A DNA stretch of 64,000 bases from Brachyhypopomus gauderio (Eukaryota > Chordata > Actinopteri > Gymnotiformes > Hypopomidae), in assembly GCF_052324685.1 (NCBI RefSeq), contig NC_135212.1, positions 10,760,438 through 10,824,437 of the forward strand. The letters are read 5' to 3'. The stretch's first letter is position 1; every line of letters starts with the position of its first letter. Below are positions 1 through 9,795 of this stretch, in pieces. A program made the translations under genes and the position numbers. The notes under the pieces are model-generated. The model was not told where the DNA came from. It saw only the letters and a list, made by a program, of their open reading frames with translations, and searched no databases.

Positions 1-1438
1 GTTTTCAAACATGGCGGAACGCGGGGGTTCTGTTTCACAGTAGCATGTAAACTGAGTTTTACCATTAAAGTTTATACAAAGGTTTTAGTTAATTGCTAAA
101 TGGTCTGTAGATATTGCAAATGTACATAATAACTACATTAAGCATGCTCACCAGCGCAAGCTTTTTAAAATTTTAGTGAACTGGATGGAGAGAACATTGA
201 TGTGTGGAAGAAATATGAGTATTTGCAATATCTGGTATGGCAGGGCTCAAGTCTCACGCATTGAGAGCGTGTGACACACGCATTTGACCGTCTTCACACG
301 CTCACACGCCACACTTCCGATTTCACACGGCGAGAAAAAAAATCTAGTTTCTTTACCTCCGATCCATATCTATGTCGCCCTCCACTGGCGATCAATCGCG
401 ATATATAAACCCCCCCCCCCCCCCCGCTCAACAACTTGCGTTCGCCACCCCCCCCCCCCCCCCCCTCCCCCAACAACTCTCACACTCTGACATGAATCCA
501 AAACTTGAGAGCCCTTGGTATGGGGACAGGTGTAGGATATATAGTAAATTTACAAATATAGTAAAATCCATAATAGTGAAAAATACCAAAATTAAAGCAA
601 TACTGAAAAGTGGCCACCCTATATACAACCAGCTTTGTTCACTCACACTGTTTTTCAGTGTTCTGCAGATGCCAAACACAAACACACATCAGATGCATCT
701 TGTGCTGTCCATATTTTATTAAGAAGTGAACAATATTCATTGAACCATTGAACATAGCAATACTAAACATAATACATGTCAGACATGACATTCAGACACT
801 GTCTGACTCAGAGATAAAAAAAAAAAAGATTTTAACTTGGAGGGGTGGGAGTAAGAAGAGTAGTCCATTGAAACGCAGAGTGCGGATTAGTTTCCTTCTC
901 ACTTTAGACCCGCGGGGACGCGAGCGATAATATCGCGCTGAAAAATATTGACCTGTCTTGTCAATGTATGGAGCCAGATCCGTAAATGCGAGAAGCCGCT
1001 TTCGCCATTCCAGATGGCTCAGTCAAAACCATTATTAATGAACCAATAAATAACAATAGCGGCGAAAATGAGTGTAAAAATACCAGGTTAACCATTTAGA
1101 ACTACAAAAAAAATCTTGTTTCTTATTTTACCGTTAACTATCTACCTGTTTTTCATAAGAGTTTGTTTTACCGCAAAATATGAAAACTTCAAAATTTCGC
1201 CGCAAGGTGACAGATTTTCATGCCTGCATCCAGTTCACTAAAATTTTAAAAAGCTCGCGCTGGTGAAGTGTGCTAAATATTAACCGCCATGCTTAATGTA
1301 GTTATTATACAGTGTACATTTGCAATATCTACAGACCATTTAGCAATTAACTAAAACCTTTGTATAAACTTTAATGGTAAAACTCAGTTTACATGCTACT
1401 GTGAAACAGAACCCCCGCGTTCCGCCATGTTTGAAAAC
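1..1438. repeat. Foldback-like inverted repeat, arms about 190-210 bp
   Basis: The first 187 bases reappear in reverse complement at 1227-1438. The outer end of both arms reads gttttcaaacatggcggaac, and both arms share the stretch that ends at an aactggatg motif. The right arm holds about 25 extra bases in its middle. The left arm begins at the first base of the window, so its true outer end and any target duplication cannot be seen. The interior (188-1226) codes for nothing I recognise and contains a separate hAT MITE at 241-515. A long-terminal-inverted-repeat DNA transposon or foldback element is the likeliest explanation. Confidence 0.6.
241..515. mobile_element. hAT-type MITE with poly-C tracts
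   Basis: This 275-bp element begins cagggctcaag and ends in the matching inverted form (cttgagagccct). It is flanked by the perfect 8-bp target duplication tggtatgg (233-240 and 516-523). Eight-base duplications with CAGGG ends are the hAT signature. It contains two long C homopolymers around 411-465 beside a gttcgccacc motif, a combination also found in the MITEs at 13593-13902 and 28076-28389. It has no coding capacity and sits inside the 1-1438 inverted repeat. Confidence 0.8.
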
Positions 1439-2185
1439 GCTAGGAAGCTGGTGGGGTGGGCGTGGCTTGGTCCCAGAGGCGGTCTCAGAGCTCTGTGTCA
1501 GTCCGGAATCAGTGACCAATGGAGATTGCAGAGGAACGCCTTGATCTAAGACCCTCCCACACGTGAAATGTGTTCCAAAAGTCAGAAGCAAAAAACGAAG
1601 CAGAAGCAAAGAGAGATTCCAGAAGCAAAAGACCTTACTGGGAACATCCAAAAAAACAAAAATAATGGGACCAAAAACTTGTCAAAATGCAAACGAAAAT
1701 AAGTTTCAAATAACCAATTATATTTAAAAAAATATACTTTTGATATATTTTTTTCTGTTTTGCATTCATAACATATACTTTCTGCTCTTGGATTTACTTT
1801 TGCTTTTGTGGAACTATTGAAACAAAAATCACACCATAGTGGATAGTAAAAAATAACGAGTAAACAGAAATCTGGAGCGCAGAAAAGAAAGGAAAAAAGG
1901 AAAAGGCATGAGGATTACAGAGGTGAAAGAGATTTTTAAACAGGGGGCATGAAAGGACAGCAGGGCTTTACAGTGTGTCCAGAGATGACGGTAAGTGAAT
2001 AATAAGCGCTGATGTAGCGCGGTAAAGTTTAAGATGAATAAGTTTGTTGAGAAGACACTCATAAATAATCCCTGACTGTCTGAAACAGCCCAGACCAGCA
2101 GCACAGCCGAGAAAGCTACAGAAGAGGCAGGGAAAGATGACAGGGAGAATGAGATTTACAATCACTGAACACGTAGAGCAGACGA
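1439..2185. other. Unassigned spacer
   Basis: I see no gene here. The stretch is AT-rich, with scattered open frames that lack recognisable motifs or splice structure. It separates the 1-1438 inverted repeat from the hAT transposase remnant and may include the latter's untranslated 5' portion. Confidence 0.4.
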
Positions 2186-4205
2186 GTGAGAGAGACTAAG
2201 GAAAAAAGTGGGAGCGATGATGATGATGGAGCAACAACAGGAGGAAGGGAGAGTGCATCACAAGTTGTCATAGACTTTAACGATCCTGGCTTATGGCCAG
2301 CTGTAATGTCTAACTCTGACAGGGTAACTGCAGTGCGTGTTCTAGCAACACGAGCATCTTTATCAGAGGTGGCAAAAGACTTGCCCACAGATGTGGAGAG
2401 TAGGAGTTTCCCTAACTATTTGTGTTATGCAATGTCCCCTAATGGCAGGGAAAAAATTGAAAGGGACTGGGTCATAGACAGCAACTCAGAAAAGCTCTGT
2501 TTTGTCTTCCATGTTTATTATTATTTTTTGAACAAGTAAATGGCAAAAAGTCAACAAGTGCACTAAATTCCACTGATGGGATGAAAATTTGCACTTTAAA
2601 ATATAGGAAGCTGTATGAAAGATTTCCAGAACACAAAAAAAACAGTGGCCACAAATTTTGTTATGGAAGAACCTACAACACTCTGTCCTGAAGGCCTCGG
2701 GCATTGACAATAAATAGCATCAACTTGTGAAGACTGAAATAGAAAATAACAAAGCCTTACTAAAACTTCGTAACTCTTCTTCTAATCTAAAAGATGTAAC
2801 TCTTTATTTAGCCTCTAGAAATTTACCATTTAGAGGGAGTACAACTGTACTTGACAAACCCGATAATGGGCATTTTTTAGGCTTGATTGAGCTGTTGTCA
2901 CAATATGACACCATTCTGAACAATCATTTACAGAATATCGGAGAGTACAGGGAACAGGGAAAAGAGTACAGGCTCACTACCTTTCACCTGAAAGCCAAAA
3001 TGAATTTATTGAGGTCTGTGCTCAGCGTGTTCTAAACACTATTCTAACAGAAAGACAGAATGCAGCTTACTTTTCTTTAATATGTGATGCCACAGCTGAT
3101 GTCTCCAATTTGGAGCAAAATGTGCTACTTCTTAGGTATGTTAGTTCAACTGCTTCAGGAGGAGGATGGGAAATAAATGAACGTTTTCTAAAATTTAGAG
3201 ACTTTTCAAATAAGACAGGGGAAGAAGTTGCAAAAATGATTGAAGACACACTCATGGAATACAGAATAGATTTAGCTGACTGTAGAGGTCAGTGTTATGA
3301 CAATGGGGCCAATATGGCAGGAAAAGTGAAGGGTGTACAAGCCCACATAAAAAAGAAAAGCCCTCTGGCCACATTCTCACCCTGTTCATCTCACACACTA
3401 AATCTGGTAGGAGTCCATGTAGCCCAGGCATGTCCAGAAAGAAATATTTTCTTTGGATTTGTGAATGAACTGTATAAACTTTTTAGTGGCAGCCCTCAGC
3501 GATGGGCAATTTTGATGAAAGTTTTACATTGTTCTTTGCACAGTTTATCAGATACATGCTGGAGTGCACGCATAGAGGCAGTACGCCCTGTGGCAAAGCA
3601 TTGACCTGATGTCCTTAAAGCATTGGAAGCACTTATCACACAAGGCAACCTAACTAGAGAAACAAAAGCTCAGGCCCAGGGTTTAAAGACCTACTTTGAG
3701 TCTTTTAATGCAGTGGTGCTTCTAACATTTTGGATAAAGGTTTTAGGGTGCTTAGAGGACAGAAATCTTGCCAGTCAGTCTTCTTCCATTACCCTTGATA
3801 CACAAGTTGCCAATATAAAAGAACTTGAAAAAGAGATGGCTTGTATATGTGTGTCCTGGGACAGTTTGTTGAGAGAGGCCACCGTTGTTGCAACTGCTAT
3901 AGGCATTGAGCCAAAGCTTAAAACAAAACAGAGAAAGAAGAAACGTTTTTTTGATGACTTGGAGGAAGAGAAAAGTAAGGAGTACCAAGAAAACTACTTT
4001 AGAGATAAAGTGTTTTATGTTGCAGTAGACAGTGTGGTGGCTCAGCTTAGTGTGAGATTTACATCAGTCAAAAACATTTGTGATGAGTTTTCTGTACTGT
4101 GGAATTTTCAAGAAATGATTACATCAATGCATTATGTGCAAAACTCACAAAAATACAAAAAAGACTTCTCAGATTCTCTTGCAGACCAAGTTTGTCATTG
4201 ACCTT
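2186..4205 (+). pseudogene. Decayed hAT transposase, ZMYM1-like type
   Basis: Four blocks read as one transposase-derived protein of the zinc finger MYM-type 1-like/DUF4371 hAT family. The first (2186-2539) has the DPGLWP start typical of these proteins. The next (2727 to about 2990) has the LPFRGS motif that precedes the catalytic core. About 2990-3604 has core motifs such as SLICDATADVSN and CYDNGANMAGK, then the cysteine/histidine stretch SPCSSHTLNL. The last (3605-4201) is the helical insertion region with FFDD. The frame shifts near 2530-2700 and again near 2990, and an in-frame TGA lies at about 3604. The C-terminal hAT dimerisation domain is absent, so this is dead. Its terminal repeats could not be found. 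Confidence 0.75.
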
Positions 4206-4650
4206 GGACCTCTTGACCTTCTTAATGCAAGGGGGTAGAGGTGGAGGGACGGCACATGAAACTTTCTTGTCTCGGTCCCCAGCAAGACTGTCAACTAGCC
4301 TGATAACATTTTGTATGATGGAGGGACTGATATAGTCTCAGTAGAGTGGAACCTATGTAACATCTCCAGACAGATGGTGTAACATCAGTAAAGCCCGTTT
4401 GTCTGCTGTTTGGCTTCGGGTCTGTATGATGTGACTATATATAGAGACTATATATATCCTCCAACTGCCAGACTGCACCCTGTGCTATGAGAAATGAGAG
4501 CAGCTCCTTCATGTGGTGGATACTGTCTTGACTCATGAGACTCACACAGTTCTGGGTTGGTAACCATGCTCAAAGTGGTTGTTGTAACTGCATTGCATGG
4601 GGTCTCTCAGTCAAAAATCCAGCATTCATTTAAAAAGGAAGGATGTAGTA
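4206..4650. other. Unassigned spacer
   Basis: I found no gene. It contains a short palindromic TATATA-rich stretch near 4435-4460. It may be the non-coding remainder of the preceding hAT element, but no terminal repeat was found. Confidence 0.35.
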
Positions 4651-4658
4651 ACACATTT

Positions 4659-5632
4659 TAAGAGTGACCTGCAATAGTCGCTGATTCGACTATAGTCGAC
4701 TATACCCCCTAGTCGACTATCAACGTCATAGTCGAATGTACCGAATGTATCTAACTGCATGGGGGTTCCCAAGGATGCTGCTAAGAACTAGTTGTTACAT
4801 GAAATGCCTTTGTTTTCTGTATATATAGCCTTTTGTCAAATAAAATCATCCTAATTTCTGTTAATAGATATTTTTAAATGATGTGTGCGCATTAACAATA
4901 GGCATCTTCCTTACTACACATTAATAAATCACACCCTGCAGTTGCACAATCCAAATGAGTGGAGCTGTACTCGCTACAGGATAGTCAGCATCTGCCGAGA
5001 TTATAATGGCTACTAAAAAAACTGCAAAAGTGTGGGAGTATTTTGAAAAAGATAAAGAGGAATCAAACAAAGTAAAGTGCAAATTATGTCATCAACGTCT
5101 TTCATTTCACACGACAACAACCAACATGGCATACCATTTTAAACGCGTAAGGCAACAAAAAAGAGTTCAGCCCTTTGTCTTTTCAGTCGTGTCGTCTCGT
5201 CTCGGCCTATAAACATTTTTTGTTGTTGTTTGCTTTTTAAACCCCGTTACTTGAACCTTTGCTGTTTTGTGGCAGTTTGTTTATATTTTCAGGCAGGCAT
5301 ATTTTATAAAAAATATTTTTGACATTTTGCACAGTGCCTGTCTGACAATTCGACATGCGCACTGCACACTGACGGTCACTTTTTTTTTGTTAATGTTCTC
5401 CAGCGTTTCAGTAAAAAATAAATAAGTAAATAAGTAAAAGCTGAATAAAGCCAACCTACCATGTTAATTCATTTATCTGAGTGTTTTAGGTTTTTACTTT
5501 GAAGTGGAAAAAAGTCCTGAATGAGAACGGGATCCCGTAAAAAAAAACCCCAGATTCGACTATTAGTCGACTAAAAGGAAAATCTGACGAATCAGATTCT
5601 ACTATGAAAATGCTTAGTTGAATACACCTCTA
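4659..5632 (+). mobile_element. hAT element with BED-finger remnant and TAGTCGACTA palindromes
   Basis: This 974-bp element is flanked by a perfect 8-bp duplication, acacattt (4651-4658 and 5633-5640). Its ends pair loosely (taagagtgacc against cacctcta read inverted), followed by repeated tagtcgacta palindromes in both subterminal regions. It encodes one reading frame at 5006-5212 starting MATKKTAKVWEYF with CxxC (CKLCHQ) and an MAYHFKRV helix. This is the N-terminal BED zinc finger of ZBED/hAT transposases, cut off after 68 residues. The transposase core is gone, so it is non-autonomous. Its right end reappears in module copy A next to a CACTA-type element (about 48920-48937), so the insertion predates the module duplication. 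Confidence 0.8.
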
Positions 5633-5642
5633 ACACATTTTA

Positions 5643-8600
5643 TGTCACGGTCACAGCTAGGGTTCCCACAAACGATTATTTTTATAGTCGACTAATCACC
5701 GATTAATTTTTATGATTAGTCGACTAATCGGATCGTGCGTTAATTGAATATAAAACATACAGCTTATCACACTAGAATGCAACTGCTATTATATAATCAT
5801 CATTAGATTTCAGCTAAAAATAAAAACAATTAAGATCATAGTTCATTAAACCTTTAATGAAATATGCAACTTGTTGCAACAATTATTAAAATAAGTATAA
5901 GGCACTGGCTTAAACAACGCAAAAATAAATACAATAATTTTTTTTTTTTAGGTTTTTCTTTCTTTCATTTGTCTCTGGCATCAAACGTAGCTATAAATCA
6001 AATTAGGTAGGTACCTAAAACTAAGGAATTATTCACAAAAATAAAGTTTTGGTCTCACTGACGTTACAGAAAACACACGAATGCGTGCTAAGGCTAATGA
6101 AACAAATGGCCATCACTAATGTTATCTTTTACAGTTACCACGATAAGTAAGTACAAAGTTAGCGCTCTGTTTACGGTAACGTTAGCAGCTAACTAGCGAT
6201 TTAGATTACAGAGATGACGGTCCCTCTTCATCATTGTCATAATAAGCCACAACATGCTTCAGGTGCTCGTACATCGCGGTTGTGCTGCCGTGGAAGGAAA
6301 GTTCTGCCTTGCAGATATTGCACGCGTTTCGGAACCCGGTTACGGAAAATGATCCCACACTTTTGAGTTCCGTAGCCGGGTAGCCATGATACCAGTCTGT
6401 ATAATGTCCTGGGATATCGTCCACTGTCTACCTCGGTTTCCACTACTGCGCATGTGCGTTAGGGACAGAAAGGCAGATGTGACCGCAGCAGTATGGAGAA
6501 AAAAAAAAAACACGATGCATCGACAATTAAATCAGTCGTCGACTATTTTAATAGTCGACATAATCGTGACTAGTCGACTAATCGTGGCAGCCCTAGTCAC
6601 AGCTCCGGACCCTTCCCTGTGGGTGTGTCGTTATGTCGTCTGCGTGTCGTTATGTCCATATTTGTAGTTCCATGGGTGTGGGTTGTCTGTGAGCGTGTTC
6701 GTAGTCGCACCTGTGCCTTGTCTCGAGATCACGAGGGTTTGTGTTAATCACCTATTTAATGTACGTTCGCGCAATGTCTTGTGCTCGTCATTGTCTAAAG
6801 TTTTGTGCCAGCGTGAGTGTCTGTCTGATCGTGCTTACTCTCCGCACAGAGCTTACACGTCATTTGTCCGTTAAACGTTCTATGTACACCGTAACCGACG
6901 TGGTGCTTGTCTCCTCATCCACGCGTTACAGAAAGACGAGCCTACAGGATGCCAGGCTACACTACTGCTCGAAAGAAGGGGAAGAAGAAGGCTAAGCGCC
7001 GTCACGCCTCTTCCCCTGCGCGTCGCCGCGAAGAGCAGGAAGCAGAAGTAGAGATGCAGCAGGACCCGTTATGTGTGAGCCTGCTGTGTCAAGCTCAGGC
7101 AGCCGACACTGAGTCGGGAGCAGAGTGCTTCCGGCTGGCCGCTGAGCGCATATGGAACGAGAGGCGCAGCGCTCCGCCCATGGCATTCCCAGACGAGAAG
7201 TCTAGTGGGCCCATCATTGTGGGTACAGGTGTCTTTGCCCTGACCCCCCCTGAGTTCGAGTTTGGGAGCGAGGAGTCCGGCGAGGAGGAGAGTCCTCCTT
7301 CCTCCGTAGACTCGGAGGAGGAGAGCGAGGGTGAAGCCAGTTGCTCTCCCTCCACGTCAGCGGCTCCCAAGAGGACTGGGAAAGGTCAGCCCCCCGTCTT
7401 CATTGTGCTCTCCACCTACAGAGCATTACAGAGAGGAAGAAGCCAGCTATCTTCCGTCCGTTTACTCAGAGCCTACCGAGTATTACGGGGAGGAGGAAGA
7501 AGCCAGCTACCCTCCGTCCATTTCCTCTCCCCCCTCCGAGCGTGACAGCGAGGGCTCGGAGGAAGACAGCGCCTCGGTTTGCACAGAGAACACTGTTATG
7601 TCGGAGAAGGGGTGCTGGAGAGGAGAGGAGGTTCCCTGTTCCCCCTCGGAGGGAAGCAGTATGCTCTGCTCACCCGTCCCGTCCGCGGAGGAGCCCATGT
7701 CGCTAGACCGGGGTGACTCTGTGCAGGAGGAGGAGATGGAGATGTTGAGGGGCGAGGAGGCGCTGTCCCACGGAGCGCGAGCGGGCGCCGGTCCGGTTCG
7801 CAGCCCGACGTGGGGGTTTGGTATGCCCATAGAGGCACCTCGGAAAGCAGCCGGTAAGCGGCAGAGAGTCAGCCCTCCGGCGGTGCCCAGAAGAGCAGCG
7901 AGAGCGCCCAGAGCGAAGCAGGAGGGCGCAGCGCCCAGAGCGAAGCAGGAGGGCGCAAGCTCACCTGGGAGACCAAGCAGCGCTGCACCCGTGGGGGACT
8001 CGGTCCCAAAGACCGGAGGGACTCCGCCTCCTGTCGATCCTGCGACCCTAGGAGGGTTCGCACCACTGGCTGCCTTCTGGCAAGCGGCCAGAGCCCTGTT
8101 GTGGCTGCCTGTACCTGTCTGTTTGTCTGTCCCCGTGTTTCTCCCTAACCCCTTTTTCCCTCTTGTGCCATTCGTGTTTAATGTTCCTGTATGTGTGATT
8201 GTGAACGTGCCCGTGTTTAATATATTGTCCCCTTTCTTCCCAGGGCGGGTGTTTTAGAGCTGTTCGCGGCGGTTCACACCATCGGGGGAGACGGCTCTCG
8301 GAGGCCCGTGATCCCGGCGGCTCCGGACCTGCCCGTCGGTGTAGGTTCGGGGCTTTCCAGCTGCGCGAGACGCTCCGGGAGTGGCGAGCCCCTGGTGGCG
8401 GGCTCTGTCACAGTCACAGCTCTGGACCCTTCCCTGTGGGCGTGTCGTTATGTCGTCTGCGTGTCGTTATGTCCATATTTGTAGTTCTGTGGGTTGTCTG
8501 TGAGCGTGTTCGTAGTCGCACCTGTGCCTTGTCTCGAGATCACGAGGGTTTGTGTTAATCACCTATTTAATGTGCGTTCACGCAATGTCTTGTGCTCGTC

Positions 8601-8719
8601 TTTGTCTAAAGTTTCGTGCCTGCGTGAGTGTCTGTCTGATCGTGCTTACTCTCCGCACGGAGCTTACACATCATTTGTCCATTAAACGTTCGTGTGGTGC
8701 TTGTCTCCTCATCCACGCA
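5643..8719 (+). mobile_element. Non-autonomous LTR retrotransposon with a novel reading frame
   Basis: Two LTRs beginning tgtcac(g/a)gtcacagct bound the element. The 5' LTR covers 5643 to about 6925, including a later hAT insertion, and the 3' LTR covers 8406-8719. The flanks carry the 5-bp duplication tttta (5638-5642 and 8720-8724). The interior codes for no recognisable gag zinc knuckle, protease, reverse transcriptase or integrase. It holds a long, highly charged, Ser/Pro/Glu-rich coding stretch (about 6949-8257) with a basic start, acidic middle and tandem RAKQEGA units. The element is a fossil with at least one coding break. The matching site in module copy A (about 48905-48925) lacks it, so it arrived after the module was copied. 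Confidence 0.8.
5658..6595 (-). mobile_element. hAT element inside the 5' LTR, with BED-finger remnant
   Basis: This 938-bp element is flanked by the perfect 8-bp duplication gtcacagc (5650-5657 and 6596-6603). The ends are tagggttcccac and the inverted gtggcagcccta, with tagtcgacta palindromes just inside. On the minus strand, about 6424-6206 encodes a short protein with CNICKAELSFHG and AMYEHLKHV, the CxxC...HxxxH pattern of a BED finger. The catalytic part is lost. It interrupts the 5' LTR of the 5643-8719 element. That element lies beside the related hAT at 4659-5632, so this is the youngest layer of the nest. Confidence 0.85.
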
Positions 8720-9020
8720 TTTTACACTTAAAATGTAATTAATAAAAAACATTACTTTGTATAAATTGCTGCAGATTCATATGATGATATAATCATCCTT
8801 GACAACAAAATGTGACGGATGTTTTGTAACACTCGTCACTACAATTTGGAGGTGAAGAAAGCATCAACAGTATATGTGATGTAACTCAGGGCACTGAAAC
8901 AGGACACAGGTGTGTTGGAAAACATAATTAAATGTTGTTTATAAGAACCCACGACTCTGAGACACGTGAAGTCCAGCACCATCTGTACAAGCTACAGCCG
9001 GTGCAGTGACACGGGGTAGC

Positions 9021-9686
9021 TGTAACGTGTTGCCCCACCCCACCATCACCTCCCTGTCTATTCCCCTCTTCCATGTTTTTCCATTTCCATGTGTGTTTTG
9101 TTTACTTTCACGGTGCTGTTCAACCCCCTCGTTCCCAGCTATCACCGTCACCTGCATCTAGTTTTATCCCTCATTAGTCTAGCTACTTATACTCTGCATT
9201 TCTCTCTCGTCTTTGGTGGTCTTTGATTGTGAACTTCGTTGTATTCCGGTGCACTGGTATTTGCTGTATATATCTGTGTAAGCTAATTATTAATTAACTC
9301 ATCTTCTTATCCTCTTAGCTCTGATTCTTGCTCGTGTTCATGTCAGTACTACTGTTTCATGTTTACTGTTTCGTGTTCGTAGTTTAGTGTCTACTTAGTT
9401 TCAGCGTTTAGCCATTTTGGGTCTGCCCTGATGTATTCCAATGTCTAACTCTTGTGGCCTTATATTTAAAATAGTCATTTGAGTTGTCACCCTGTGTAGT
9501 TCTGGCAATTTTCATGTACACCCCTTTGTTCTGATGTGATATATGTTTAATATACCCCATCGTCAGTGTAAACGTGTATCTGCTAGTGTAGGTAGTCTAT
9601 CTATTTCCTCCTTTCCCACTAAAATTACTTTTGATTTAAGTAATAAACTCTCAACTGTGTCCTCACGTGACCTCCGGGGCGTTACA
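9021..9686 (+). mobile_element. Solo LTR, inverted-module copy
   Basis: A 666-bp LTR begins tgtaacgtgttgcc and ends ggggcgttaca, flanked by gtagc and gtagt. The orthologous LTRs in copies A and B have perfect 5-bp duplications, so the mismatch here is later decay. It carries an AATAAA-type signal near its end and lies 110 bp upstream of the IgV exon of the CD2-like gene. It was present before the module was copied. Confidence 0.8.
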
Positions 9687-9795
9687 GTAGTTGAAAACAC
9701 TCAGTGGAAAACTGTCATCAACTGCACTGGGACATCCTCCATGATTGGTTTGTGCTGCTGTTAATGACAATGTTCTTGCTGTTCTTCATGTGCAG

